This document shows positions 1 through 12,600 of a stretch of DNA of 64,000 nt, in pieces; position 1 is the stretch's first letter, and every line of letters begins with the position of its first letter. The stretch covers positions 143,278,857 through 143,342,856 of the forward strand of contig NC_069657.1 in NCBI RefSeq assembly GCF_027244095.1, given 5' to 3'. Under the pieces are notes generated by a model, which ran no database searches, was not told the origin of the DNA, and was given only the letters and a program-made list of their open reading frames with translations. This DNA is from Hemicordylus capensis. Lineage: Eukaryota > Chordata > Lepidosauria > Squamata > Cordylidae. A program made the position numbers and the translations under genes.

Positions 1-608
1 ACAAATTGATCCCGAAATGAACATTGAAGTCCCCCAGCAACACAAGCCTAGGGAACTCCAACACCAAATCTGAGACCAAGTCCGTCAGCTCAGTTAGGGA
101 CTCAGTACACCAACAGAAGCCCCAGTCTATCCCTGGTCCCCAAATGTATATACACACATTCGATATGGTCTGACACTCCAACAGGGATCCTGGTAAGGGA
201 GATATTATTCTTATAGACCACAGCCACTCCACATCCCTGCCCCCGGTCCCTCACCTGCTCCTCAACAGAGTACCCTGGAGGGAGAAGCTGGGACCACACA
301 GGGCCTCCAGACTTTCCCAGCCAGGTCTCTGTAATACATATCAGGTCGGCACCTTCATCCAGAATCAAATCATAGATGGTTTCTGATTTGTTCTGGACCA
401 ACCTGGCATTATAGAAGAGCAAGGTGAGGTTCCAAGGGTGGTCGGCACTGCTCCCCAAGGACAAAGAGCTGGCAGGACAGTCGGAAGGGGGAACAGCTAT
501 TAAATTTCTATCTCCCCATCCCTTGTAACGGCTCGCTGAGCTGCCAATGTTACTTCTTCTGTTCCCCACCACCACAGTAATAGCCGCCCTACAGTCAGTG
601 GACACGGT
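1..608 (-). mobile_element. L2-like LINE, endonuclease part (inverted 5' segment)
   Basis: The minus strand encodes an apurinic-type (APE) endonuclease of a non-LTR retrotransposon. An open frame covers 605 down to 102, with NARLVQNKSE, then DLICITETWLG (the usual ITETWL motif), then GVAVVYKN. Past the end of that frame, near position 40, the catalytic GDFNVH motif can still be read, so the domain continues to the window edge and is cut there. The closest relative in the window is the copy at 39243-39690. The RT half of the same family follows directly on the opposite strand at about 609, so the two halves meet head to head. The family call (L2-like, CR1 superfamily) is by recognition; the clade was not computed. 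Confidence 0.85.
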
Positions 609-2320
609 TGTTGTAGAAGGCCTGTTAGAGATTATAAAGCATCTCTGAAGGAAGGCGGGATGCCTCTTTGTCTTAAGGAGGCAATTATTAGACCGCTTTT
701 GAAGAAGCCTACCTTGGATGCCTCAGAGTTGAGCAACTACAGGCCTGTTTCCAATTATCTGCTTCCGTGGCTGGGCAAGATAATTGAGAGGGTGGTGGCC
801 TCCCAGCTCCAGACAGTCTTGGAGGAAACTGATTATCTAGACCTGTTTTAGACTGGCTTTCGGGCCGACTATGAGGTAGAGATGGACTTGGTTGGCCTGA
901 TGGATGATCTCCAGTTGGGAATTGACAGAGGAAGTGTGACAGGAAGTGTGACAGAGAGCTTTTGGAGCTCTCGGTGGCTTTCGATACTATCAACCATAGT
1001 ATCCTTCTAGAGCGTCTGAGGGGGTTGGGATTGGGAGGCACTGCTTTGCAGTGGTTTCACTCCTACAGTTCAGGCAGGTTCCAGATGGTGTCCCTTGGAG
1101 ACTGTTGTTCTTCAAAATCTGAACTTTTGTATGGTGTCTCTCAGGGCTCTGTATTGTCTCCGATGTCATTTAACATCTACATGAAACCACTGGGAGAGAT
1201 CATCAGGAGATTTGGTTCAGGGTGCTATCACTATGCTGATGACACTCAAATCTACTTCTCCATGTCAACATCATCAGAAGGGGGCATAACCTCCCTAAAT
1301 GCCTGCCTGGAGGCAGTAATGGGCTGGATGAGGGATAACAAACTGAGACTGAATCCAGATAAGACGGAGGTATTCATTGTGCAGGGTCGAAATTCAGGAG
1401 ATGAATTTAATCTGCCGGTTCTGTATGGGGTCACACTTCCCCTGAAGGAACAGGTACCCAGTCTGGGAGTGCTTCTGGATCCGAGCCTCTCCTTGATCAC
1501 CCAGGTTGAGGCGGAGTACAGAAGTGCCTTCTTTCAGCTTTGGCTGATATGCCAGCTGCATCTGTTTCTTGAGATGAACGTCCTCAGAACAGTGGTACAT
1601 CTGCTGGTCACCTCCAGACTGGATTACTGTAACACAGTACAGTAATTACAGTACTGTACAGTACAGTACAGTGGGGCTGCCCTTGTGTGTAGTCTGGAGA
1701 CTACAAGTGGTTCAGAATGCGGCAGCCAGGCTGGTCTCTGGGTCATATTACTCCTGTATTGAAAGATCTACACTGGCTGCCGATAACTTTCCGGGCAAAA
1801 TACAAGGTGTGGTTTATAACCTATACCTATAAAGCCCTAAATGGTTTGGGCCCTGGATATTTAAATGAATGTCTCCCTTTTGAACCCCACCGTACATTGA
1901 GATAGTCAGGAGTGGTACGTCTGCAGTTGCCACCATCTCGTTTGGTGGCTACTTGGGGATGGGCCTTCTCCACTGCTGCCCCAGAGCTTTGGAACTTGCT
2001 CCCTGCTGAAATAAGAGCTTTCCCATCTCTGACAACTTTTAAAAAGTCTTTAAAGATGCACCCATTCACCCAGGCTTTTAATTAAATATTGTTTTAACAG
2101 TTTTATCATTGTTTTAAAATGTTTTAAACATTTAAATTGTTGTAATGTTTTAACTTTTACTATGTCATTTATTTTGTTTTAACTACTGTTTTAAGTTTTT
2201 TGTTGTCATTTATTTTAACTAATGTTTTAGCCTTTTGTTTGTTTGTAAACCTCCGAGAGACGTGAATTTTTGGTGGTATAGAAGTGTGTTAAATAACAAC
2301 AACAACAACAACAACGGGTG
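609..2320 (+). mobile_element. L2-like LINE, reverse transcriptase and 3' end
   Basis: The plus strand carries the RT part of an L2-like LINE. Recognisable blocks in order are IIRPLLKKP and SNYRPVSN (fingers), AFDTINHSILLERL, GVSQGSVLSPMSFNIYM, the catalytic YADDTQIY near 1232, and LRLNPDKTEVFIV. The C-terminal part near 1690-2080 is shifted between frames. The 3' tail has the family's hallmark (GTAAACC..., then GGTGGTATAGAA near 2271) and ends in an (AAC)7 microsatellite at 2295-2315. The coding sequence is interrupted near 850-960, around 1640 (a short CAGTA-rich expansion) and in the C-terminal part, so it is dead. It belongs with the inverted endonuclease part at 1-608. Confidence 0.88.
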
Positions 2321-2944
2321 ATAAGCTTGCCCTAGCTTACAGATAGCTCCCTAATCTTAAAAAGGCTGTTCAGCAACGCCAGCAAAACAAACAGCAAGCG
2401 ATATGACAGGCACACAAACCCTCCTGCAAAGCATCTCTGTCCCCACATTAACTCAGGAAATACTATTCCAGGACTCAGTGATGTCAGCTATACTGTTAGA
2501 AGCTCATTCACTTGCTCATCCTCCAACATAGTATATGCTGTCACCTGCCCACAGCACCCTTCTACTATCTACATAGAAAAAACAACCCATCTCTGCAAAA
2601 ACTGATGAGCAGACACAAACCGGATATCAGGAATAGCAACGTTCAGAAACCAGGGGAGAACATTTTAATCTTCCAAGACATTCTACTATTTCTAGTTGCA
2701 GAACTGCAAGTGACTACTGTTCTATAGAAAAAAAAGCTGAATTAGAACTTACAATTCTATTTTATTCTATTATCTTTGATTCTAGGCTGAATAAGGACCA
2801 ATACTTACTTTTACATTTAAAGTGTTAATTAACTTTGCTTTGCTAGAAAGTTGTTGTTATAACCAAGTACTGCTGTTGTTATGATCATAATGCTTATCAT
2901 GTATACTTCCAAGCTTGTTTTATGCTTACTGCCTAATATTTATT
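2316..2944. other. No recognised feature
   Basis: AT-rich stretch between repeats. I see no convincing exon, tRNA or repeat boundary in it. Confidence 0.4.
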
Positions 2945-3003
2945 TGTTTGCTTGTTTAACATATCTGTATACCGCCCAAAATACAAGTCTCTGGGTGGTT
3001 TAC
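2945..3003 (+). mobile_element. L2-like LINE 3'-end remnant
   Basis: This short piece carries the family's terminal motif (TATACCGCCCAAAATACAAG, then CTCTGGGTGGTTTAC). The same motif occurs at 38880-38930 and 46035-46075. It ends exactly where a hAT-like terminus begins at 3004. Confidence 0.6.
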
Positions 3004-4436
3004 TAGGGGTGTGCACGGAACCGCCAACTGCGGTCCGGCACTGGGGTGGGGGGGTTGCTTTAAGAGCGGCGGGAGGGTTTACTTACCCCTCCCGCCGCTT
3101 TCCTGCTTGCTGCTGTAAACAAATGAGTAATTGGGGTGGCAGGATACCTCCCTGCTGCCCCTTCCCCGACATTACTTGCAAAACCTCCCAGGAGTGCATT
3201 GTGCACTCCCCCCCCCGCAGCTCGCTCGCTCACTCCTCCCCCCTCAGCTCTCCCCATTGGGTGGGTCAGGGCCAGGCCATCCCACCGCCACCTCCCACCT
3301 TCTCCTCACGGCTGGTAGGGCTTTGCCCGCCATCTGACTACCTCCTCACCACCGCCATCATTTCTCCCCGCCACCGCCTCCTCTTCCTGGCCAGCAGGGC
3401 TTTGCCCGCCATCCACCCACCTCTTCTGGCCGGAGGGGCTTCACCTGCCAGCCCTCCACCTCTGCATCCTGACCGCCGCCATTATTTCTCTCTGCTTCAA
3501 TGCTGGAACTCTTGCACGCTCTAGAGCATCTGCACGTTAGTACTTGATTGCTCCCCTCACCTCAGAGATCTCCCCACCCTTACCTGAGCTGCACTCCTGC
3601 TCCTCCTCCATCCCGTTGCTTCCATCCTCCTCACCCTTCTGGGTCGTGGCTGCAGCATTGCTGCTGCCTATTGGCCAAGCTGCATCCCCCTATCCCCAGA
3701 GATCTCCCCACCCTCACCCGAGCCCCGCTCCTGCTCCTCCCTTCAGGAGCAGCAGCAGTGGTTGACCGGGCCATTCCTCGCTGCTGCTGCCACAGCCGCT
3801 CGTTCCCCTCAGGCCGTTGACAGGCCCAGGCCCATTTTGCCTGACTGCCCCCTCTTACAATGGCCTCAGTAGTCCCAAACAGCAGCAGTGGTTGCCTGGA
3901 CCCTTCCTTGCTGCCAGTGCCACCATGGCCACTCATTCCCCTCAGGCTGCTGACAGGCTCAGGCCCGTCCCTTGCCCTTCCTTCTGTCTCTCTTCCCCCT
4001 CTCCTCTTTTTCTCTTTCTCTCTCCTCCACTCACCCTTCTCCACTCTTCCTTCCCCCTCCCTTCATGTTTTTTCTTTCTCCGTCCCTGAGTTAACAGATT
4101 TTGTTCATTTATACAACGGCATCCTCCTTCTCCTGAAGGGGCTCTTTCCTCCCTCAAGACCTGTCTTTTTGCAGACCCCTGCCTGCTATCCTTTTATATC
4201 CAGAACATCTTCCGACCAGTAACAGCTGCATTCCTAGTGACCTTAACCATCACAGGCCCCTCCTCATCTGCATAGGGAATCCCTACTGCCCAATCACCAT
4301 GGTGCTTCTGCTCTCACAGGCTCCTTCTCCCTATCTGCATATGGAATCCCCACTGCCCAATCAGGTGCTTCTGCTTGCAAACTCAGCCAATCGCCTCCTT
4401 CCTACAACTTCGCCGCGCATGGCCCATCTACAAGAA
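3004..4436. repeat. GC- and pyrimidine-rich repeat-like tract with a hAT-type terminus at its left end
   Basis: It begins with TAGGGGTGTGCA, the same 12 bases that start the 1.7-kb fold-back element at 56958, so it is probably a nonautonomous hAT insertion into the LINE remnant on its left. A matching right terminus was not found. The body is rich in CCTCC/CCCCTC runs and gives long but low-complexity proline- and serine-rich frames on both strands. These look like composition effects, not genes. The right boundary is set only by the next LINE. Confidence 0.4.
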
Positions 4437-5830
4437 ATAAGTATATAGATAACTAAGACCTTGTATTTTGCCCGGAAACTTATCGGCGACCAATGCAGAT
4501 CTTTTAAGATAGCAGTGATATGGTTTATCTGCGATGACCCAGAGACCAACCTGGCTGCCGCATTCTGGACCAACTGCAGTTTCCGGCTTATGTACAAAGG
4601 CAGCCCCACATAGAGTGCATTGCAGTAGTCAAGTCTGGAGGTGACTAGCAGATATACTACTGTTCTGAGGTAATTTATCTCAAGAAACTGGCGCAGCTGG
4701 CATATCAGCCAAAGCTGATAAAAGGCACCTCTGGCCAATGACTCAACCTGGGACACCAGGGAGAAGTTTGTGTCCAGAAGCACTCCCAGACTGTGTACCT
4801 GTTCCTTCTGGGGAAGTGTGACTCCATCCAGAACAGGCAGATCAAAATCATCTCCTGAGTTCCGACCCCACACAATAAATACCTTCGTCTTATCTGGATT
4901 CAGCCTCAGTTTGTTATCTCTCATCCAGCCCATCACCATACAGGTATTTAGGGAGTTTATGCCTTCTCCTGATGATGTTGGCGTGGAGAAAAGGATTTGG
5001 GTGTCATCAGCATACCGATAACACCCTGCACCAAATATTCTGGTTATCTCTCCCAGCAGTTTCATGAGATGTTAAACAACATCAGAGACAATACGGAGCC
5101 CTGAGGGACACCATACAAAAGTTCAGATTTTGAAGAGCAATAGTTCCCGAGAGAGTCCGTCATTGCTTTTGAAGAGCAATAGTCCCTCAGAGATCTGTAA
5201 TCTGCCCGAGAGTTAGGAGTGGAACCACTGCAAAGCAGCACCTCCCACTCCCAACTCCCTCAGACACTCCAGCAGGATACTATGGTTGATAGTATCAAAA
5301 GTCACCAAGAGCTTCAAAAGGACCAACAGAGTCACACTCCCACTGTCAGTTCCCAGTTGATTGTCCATCAGGCCGACCAAGGCAATCACCACAACATAGC
5401 CAACCCGAAAGCCAATCTAAAACGGGTCTAGATAATCAGTTTCATCCCAGACTGTCTGGAGTTGGGAGGCCACCACCCTCTCAATTATCTTGCCCAACCA
5501 TGGAAGGTTGGAGACAGGCCTATAGTTGCTCAACTCTGAGGGATCCAACACAGGCTTCTTCAAAAGCGGTCTAATAATTGGCTCCTTAAGGCAAGGAAGC
5601 ATCTTGCCCTCACTCAGAGAAGCACTTATAACCTCTACTAGGCCTTCTGCAATAACCCCCTTGCCAGATAGTATAAGCCATGTCGGGCAAGGGTCAAGAG
5701 AACAGGTGGTAAGTTGCATCATTCCAAACAACTTGTCCACATCTTCATGAGTCACACTGGAACTGGTCCAGCCTAACCACATAATAGGAGTTGCTGGACA
5801 CCTCTGATTCGGACACTGCAGTAATTGTGG
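4437..5830 (-). mobile_element. L2-like LINE fragment, RT domain
   Basis: On the minus strand, 5782-5417 encodes a segment with CLKEPIIRPLLKKP, SNYRPVSN and GKIIERVVASQLQ. The middle (about 5416-5080) matches the family in broken frames. 5065-4437 encodes RYADDTQILFS (the YADD site), MGWMRDNKLRLNPDKTKVF and [13 protein letters not shown]. The copy stops abruptly near 4437 before the usual 3' tail and lacks the endonuclease, so both ends are missing. It has at least two frame interruptions around 5080-5420. Confidence 0.88.
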
Positions 5831-5997
5831 GGTCTAAATCCAATATGTCAGATTAATATATCCAATATGTGATATGTCAGGTTTTCTATCCTTTTCATTT
5901 GTCCCTGAATATATATTTAAAATACCTTATTTAAAAATACCTTTTAGCTTTGCCAGTGGTTCTTCAAAACTTGGTTTAGCCCATATAACCCCGTACT

Positions 5998-6220
5998 ATT
6001 TAAGGACATAAGGACATAAGAACAGCCCTGCTTGATCAGGCCAAAGGCCGCTCTAGTCCAGCATCCTGTTTCACACAGTGGCCCACCAGATGCCGCTGGA
6101 AGCCTATAGGCCCAGTTGAGGACATGCCCTCCCTCCTGCTGTTACATGCCTGCAACTGGTACTCTGCTTTACCTACAATAGTATTTATTTGTGGGTGATA
6201 GGATGGGGATGCCCCCACAT
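5998..6220 (-). repeat. SINE-like interspersed repeat
   Basis: It contains a block (ACAGCCCTGCTTGATCAGGC, then TCTAGTCCAGCATCCTGTTT, then CACAGTGGCCCACCAGATGC) that recurs on the other strand at 36470-36672, where it ends in CTGGATGGGCCTGATCAAG. This is a common squamate interspersed repeat; its formal name was not checked. Confidence 0.7.
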
Positions 6221-7510
6221 TAAATGTGGAAAGGGTGTACAGGTCTTGTTAAAAGTGTAGAATACAAGGGAAAGAGTTGTGGTATGCAAGGACGTCAGTG
6301 GAGTGGAATCAAGAATATTAATAGTTTAATGAAATATATATAACATACAGAGAGGCAAGTGCAGACTGCTTTTCCCCCGGTCTCTACTCCAGGACTGGAA
6401 TAAAAGTAACTAAAGCCCCATTCAAAAGTTGGCCTGGATCAAGGAATGGATTAACCAAAAACACCACAGACATTCTTTCTGTATTAGTGTTAATCAAGTT
6501 CCCCTAGGCTTCAGTCTTCTGCACACTTACATGGGAATACATTCCACTGACTGACTGAACACAGTGGCTGACATCCTAACAAAATGTGTGTGACTATGTG
6601 CATTAGGAGGGAATGGGGGAATGCACTGGAAACTCTCACATGGCTCTCCCCAGTCTTCATCCTGTATCGCTATTGTGCCAGGGCCGTCATACAAGTGCTG
6701 CCCACACTCTAGAAACGTTACGTAAGACTGGAAACATCACTGACCCTGATAAACCAGCACCTAAACTGTGATATCATCTCGCCCATTGCTTTTAACACAG
6801 GACTATCCATCCATCAGTACAGATTATCTGGTGCAATCTAAGCCACTATATGTCACAAATACCTTCAGGTTTACAGCATATTTTTAGTATGATTTTTTGT
6901 TTCTTCTCTCACATTTGTAGTTGATGCACATCTCATATTTATTTCCAAAAGAGTTGGAAATGTTGCCAGCAGACTTGGGGTAACCTGCAGATACATCGAT
7001 TTCACAAATATTTTGAGGAAAAAACCTAGGTGGGCCAAGCCCTTCCCCCAGCGTAACTCAACAGAGTGGAATGTTTGCTCACTGAACAGACAACCAGGTG
7101 GGCAGAGCTAATGGAACAAAACGAGAGGGCTTTAACAAGAAGAGTGGGAAGTGTATCAGCTTGAAGCCTTCTTCAAGAGTCACAACTGGATGAAAAGGAA
7201 CTGAGAATGAGTACTAATACCCTTCTAGAAAAAATACCAGAAAATGGGGGGAGGGAGGAGAGGTATGGGGGGGGGAGTGTTGCATTACAAAAAAGTAATG
7301 CAAAAAAAGTTACAGCAAAGACTCCTGCCTTTGTTACTACTTCCCCCCACCCCACCCCTGCTCAGCCAGTGTCAAGGTAACACATGCACACCAGGGATAT
7401 ATTACATGTTGTTGCGGGTCCATGCTTGTAAACCAATATTTCTAACCCTGAGGCATTAATTTTGTTGTTAATTAACCAGCAAGGGTTAATCCCTGGTACT
7501 TCTCCATGGT
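6221..7510. other. No recognised feature
   Basis: Only short, uninformative frames are present. There is a G-rich/C-rich patch near 7244-7365. By synteny this would be intergenic DNA or a CTNND1 intron. Confidence 0.35.
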
Positions 7511-7514
7511 GAAG

Positions 7515-8240
7515 CCAAGATATATTTTATTTGCATTAGTCATCAGACCATAACAAAACAATAATAAAACACAATAAAATCAACTAAAAATACATTACAT
7601 ATAAATAGAATGATGGTACACAGGCAGCAGAGCAGAGGGTAACATGTTCAACCTGGCAAATGTTAAGGCACATCTAAATTTGGGGAAATTCATTAGTGAG
7701 AGATATTTTGTTTCTTCAATCCCAAAATCAGAATGTGACTCCAGTCTGTTGCACAAGGATGTCATCCAGAAACAACAGGAACAGATTTATTTGCTGAAGA
7801 TCCACATCTTGGATCTTGGGGTAACAAGGCTTTAGTTAGTCTGGTGCGCATTTTTATGATTGTTGATAAAATTCAACTCTCCCGTTAGCCTCAGAGTAAC
7901 TGAATGTGTGCATATAGGGGTCCTGAATTTTCCCAGGAGGCAAAACTTCCATGGTGTTCTTAACATATCACCCCATTAATTTTGCTTTGTAAACTTTAAG
8001 GACTTATTTTTGTTGAAAAGGAGCATATAAATGTTTTCTTCATCATCGAAAGTACCCTGATAATAGTAGGTAAATCTGTTGGATATTCTCTTATTTTCCC
8101 TCTAAGGTTGCTTCTGCTGCTTCTGGCAGGGGATCCTACATGACAGGCAGAAGTTAAACGGATGAGGTTTAACCACATGACTTCATGAGGTGAACACTGC
8201 ACCGCTTGAACTGCCTTCTGATATATTGCCTTTTATTAGA
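7515..8240 (-). mobile_element. Possible decayed non-LTR retrotransposon 3' fragment
   Basis: A minus-strand frame at 8202-7996 contains SACHVGSPARSSRSNLRGKI. The left part (7515-7610) is an A-rich, TTTATTTGCATTAG-type tail resembling the tail at 53220-53330. Both features suggest the decayed end of a LINE, but no catalytic motif is left. An unrelated unique sequence is not excluded. Confidence 0.3.
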
Positions 8241-8639
8241 AAATGTTTAGCATATGGTTTACAAAAGCAATACAGCAGTGAATAGAATTTCCCGATAAAA
8301 AAGTAGGAGGCTTCAACAACGGGTGCCCCCTCCCCTAAGTGGGCCTAATCTAGTCTCTTGAAAGGTGCATTCTGGACAGACAATGACAGTTCAATTCTGC
8401 GACCCCTTTCCAAAAGACAGATATTTGAGGAAGCCATGAAGGGAGAGAGGGGGAAAAACGCAAGGAGAAAGGGGGTGCTGGCAACTTTAAGAAGTTGGAG
8501 GAGGGAAACTTGGCTTTTTACTCCTTTTTGTCTGCTTCCTTCAAAACACTTGTCAACCAAATCGTTAAAGACATTTTAAAATCCATAAATAGATAAAAAA
8601 AAATCCTACATAGTGCCTTAGAAACCCCAGTTTCTCCTA

Positions 8640-9060
8640 TCTACTTATCCGCCGCGGTTGTAAAAAAGAATCATTGCTCCTCCCGCCCAAAGCGAGCTTC
8701 CATTGTTATTTGTTGGGGCCGCAGCCTCTCATTGGCTGTTTCTGAGACTTCGCAAAGGGAGAGGCGAGGAGGTGTGGTCGGCGCCTGCGGGCTTGTTTCC
8801 CCCTCTTTTCCTGGCATCGTGGCGCGGTCGGGGACCAGGGAAGGGGTCGCGCGACATTGCTCTTTGGGGCTACTGCTGCATGTGCTACCCCCGCCCTTAC
8901 CAGACAGGCAGATACCTGCCTTGGTCAGTGGCAGGTGCCGCAAGGGAGAGAAAAGTTGGGGGCAGCCCCTTTAAGGAAGGTGGGAGGAAGCGCTCTCAAG
9001 AGGTCCGCAGAAGGGAAGCGGATGAATTCCCGAGGCGAGAAGTACCGTTAATGAGATAGG
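8640..9060. promoter_or_regulatory. CpG island, probable promoter (CTNND1 and/or BTBD18 upstream exon)
   Basis: CpG dinucleotides are dense here (for example CCGCCGCGG near 8650, GGCGCGGTCGGGG near 8821 and GTCGCGCGAC near 8847), while the flanks are CpG-poor. An inverted CCAAT box (CATTGGC) lies near 8730. A possible plus-strand splice donor, CAA|GTAAGA, lies near 9136. No coding exon is visible. In mammals BTBD18 and CTNND1 sit head to head, so this island is in the expected place for the CTNND1 first exon (minus strand) or a BTBD18 5' UTR exon (plus strand). The assignment is inference from synteny. Confidence 0.55.
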
Positions 9061-9654
9061 ATGAGCATGTTCGAGGCAATGGAGTAGTGAAGCTGGGCTA
9101 GACAGAAGAAAGTGGAAGTTTCTTCAGACTCTCAAGTAAGAAGAAACTTGCTTTACTTACTTATTTGGTGCCACGCGTTTAAAATGTGTATCTGCTGACT
9201 TTTTGCCTGATAGTAGGAATCTAAGATGGGTAAACGGCCGTGTTTAGGCTGCAGTGTTTTTTGTCTGATTTGTTTGTGTTTTTGCTGTGGCATTTTTGCT
9301 ATATTGTAGTCGCTGCCTGCCTTGAAAGTCCATGTGGCAGAAAGGTGGGCTAGAAATGTTTTAAAACAAGTTACCATGCTACCATTTGAAACCCTGGATA
9401 ATGATATAAAACAAAGCCAGTTACTGAGCCTGAAAGAGTATAAAAACCAACTATTGCCCTACCTGGGATGTGAATGAAGTCCCTTGGGTAGAAATGAGGG
9501 GCTGTGACTGTTGTTCCTGTCCTGATGGTGGCTCTATTATATTCTTGCTTGGGGGAGAATTTAGACCCAGAACTGGGATAAGAGGCCAATGAATCAGAAC
9601 TTCTATTTTGCAGTTTTGGCTTAGTATGTAGGTGTTAAAGACACTAAAGCTCTA
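9061..9654. other. No recognised feature
   Basis: Moderately AT-rich DNA between the CpG island and the R4 LINE tail. No convincing exon or repeat boundary is seen. Confidence 0.35.
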
Positions 9655-12600
9655 TTATTTATTTATTTACACAGTCAGACAGGTGTTATTGACTGGTTTG
9701 TTTTATCCAGACATCGAGTCCTTCCCAAGGACCTGGGATGGCTGGATTTTATTATCAATGTTGTTGCTGTTATTATAGACATCGTCACAAAACATAGGCT
9801 GTTTCCAGTAAAGTTGCTTTTTGTAATTGGCTGATGGTAATTTCTGTGGCCCCTATGGTGTTGAGGTGCTCTTCAAGTTATTTTGGAATTGCACCTAGGG
9901 TGCCAATTACACAGGGATTATTTTGGTCTTTTTCTGCCACAGCATTTCAATTTCAATTTGTAGATCTTCGTATTTGGTGATTTTTTTCTATTTCTTTTTC
10001 TTCTATTCTGCTATCCCCTGGTATTGCTATGTTGATTATTTTGACTTGTTTTTCTTTCTTCTTGACTACAGTTATATCTGGTGTATTGTGTGGCAGATGT
10101 TTGTCTGTTTGTAGTCGGAAGTCCCATAATATTTTTGCATCTTCATTTTCTACCACTTTTTCAATTTTATGGTCCCACCAATCTTTGGCTACAGGTAGCT
10201 TGTATTTTTTGCAGATGTTCCAGTGTATCATCCCTGCTACCTTGTCATGCCTTTGTTTGTAGTCAGTCTGTGCGATCTTTTTACAACAGCTGATTAGGTG
10301 GTCCACTGTTTCATCTGCTTCTTTACAAAGGCGGCACTTGCTGTTTGTTGTTGGTTTTTTCTACTTTTGCTCTTATTGCATTTGTTCTTAGTGCCTGTTC
10401 TTGTGCAGCCAATATTAGACCCTCTGTTTCTTTCTTCAAGTTGCCATTCTTAAGCCATTGCCAGGTCTTGGTGGTGTCTGATTTTCCACTTATATTGTGC
10501 AAATATTGACCATACAATGGCTTATTTTTCCATTTTTCTGCTCGGTTCTTGACTGGTTCTTTCTTGTAGGCCTGCTTTGTTTCATTGGTGTTGAATAGTT
10601 TCTTGTTATTGACCATTTGAAGTGCATCATCTTCCCTGTCCTTTATATATTCTTCAAGGTCTCTTTTCTCCTCCTCCTACTGTTTGATGGACTTGCAGCA
10701 TTCCTCTTCCACCTGAGCTGCAAGGGAAGTATAGCCTATCTACATCACTGCGGGGGTGTAGAGCATGATCGGTGGTCATGATTTTCCTGGTCTTACGATC
10801 TAGCGTCTCTAGCTCTGCCTGGGTCCAGTTTATTATTCCTGCAGTGTATCTGATAACAGGTATAGCCCAGGTCTTTATGGCTTGTATGGTGTTCCCGCCA
10901 TTGTGTTTGGACTTGAGGATTTTTCTAACTCTCCTGATGTATTCACTTCCAATTTTTCTTTTAACTTCAGTGTGTGCAATGTTATCAGCCTGGAAAATGC
11001 CCAAGTATTTGTAATGTTCTTTCTCTTCCAGGTTCTTGATCTTGCTTCCATTGGACAGTTCTATTCCTTCTGTTTTTGTTATTTGTCCTCTGTTCATTAT
11101 TAAAGCAGCACACTTGTCTAGTCCAAACTCCATTGCTATATCGCTACTGAATATACTGACAGTGTTTAGCAGTGATTTGATTTCTGACTGGGACTTTCCA
11201 TACAACTTCAGATCGTCCATGTACAGCAGATGGTTGATTTGACTTGATGTTTTAGATGTTTGGTATCCGAGGCCTGTTTTGTTTAGTATTTGTGAAAGTG
11301 GAGTCATGGCGATTACAAACAGCAGAGGGGATAGTGAGTCCCCTTGGAAAATGCCTCTTCTAATGCTAACCTGTCCAAGTGTCTCACCATTGATTGTTAA
11401 CTGTGTACTCCACATGCTCATTGCTTTTTAAATAAATATCTGAATGTTTTTGCTGACACCAGTTGTTTCTAAACGTTTTAGTATCCATGTGTGAGGCAAT
11501 GAGTCGAAGGCTTTCTTGTAGTCAATCCATGCATCACTTAGATTTGTTTTTCTTCTCTTGCAATTTTCTAAAATCATTTTGTCAATCAGCAGCTGGTCTT
11601 TTGTGCCTCTGGTGTTCGGGCAATTTCCTTTCTGTTCAACTGGAAGCTGATTGTTAGTTAATAAGTGTTGCATTACTTCGTCTGCTATTATTCCAGTTAA
11701 TAATTTGAACATGGTTGGCAGGTAGGTTATCGAACTATAATTACTTGGAACTGCACCTTGTGCTGGGTGTTTCATTATGAGATGAGTTTTCCCAGTAGTT
11801 AGCCATTGTTCAATATCACCTCCTTGCAAAATGTGATTGAACTGTTTTGATAGTTGTTTATGAAGGCTTGTTAGGTGTTTAAGCCAAAAGCCATGCAGTT
11901 CATCGTCGCCTGGTGCAGTCCAGTTTTTAATTTTCTTTGCTCTTTCACTTATTAATTCTGGTGTTATTAGATCTTGCATTTGTTGGTTACATTTTTCAAC
12001 CTCTTTCACCCAGCCTGCTTTTTTATTATAATCTATTGGATTATCCCATAATTTCCCCCAGAATTGCACTGTTTCTTCTTTATTTGGTGTTTCTATGTTT
12101 CTTGTAGTTTCTCCTTCTATGCTTTGGTAGAAACATCTGTGATTCTATTGGAATTGGAGATTCTGCCTGTGTTGTGTAATTCTGGCTTCGTATCTGCTAA
12201 TCTTCTTTGACACTGCTGTTATTTGCTGTTTTATTATTTCCAGGACTTCTCTAATTCTCCTTGAATCTAGGTGGTATTTTTGGATCAGATACTGTTTGGT
12301 GTTTTCATTCTTCAGCTTCCTGTCTTTCATATCTTTCAATTTACTAGCATCTGATCTAAGCCTGGCGATTTTATTCTCTAATCTAATCTTCCATTTAGGT
12401 GATGTACTACTTTCTTTTTTGACAGGTCCACTGATCTTATATCCGAGCTCTGGTGGTGGTGGTGGTGGTGGTGGTGTTGCACTGTACATTAGTTGGTTTG
12501 TTTCTTGCAAATTATTGGTTGTTATTTCTGCAAGTGCAGCATTGACATCTTTTAATGCCTGAGCAAGTTGTTTTTTGGCAACTGTTTTTAGAGCTGGAAG

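Noticed and set aside
3544-4222. Overlapping long frames rich in proline, serine and arginine on both strands
   Set aside because: Low-complexity composition from C/T-rich DNA; no motif, no splice structure, frames on both strands equally long.
9923-11242. Plus-strand frames of 60-80 residues, hydrophobic and membrane-like
   Set aside because: They are antisense shadows of the R4 polyprotein; T-rich antisense of A-rich coding sequence gives Phe/Leu/Val-rich frames.
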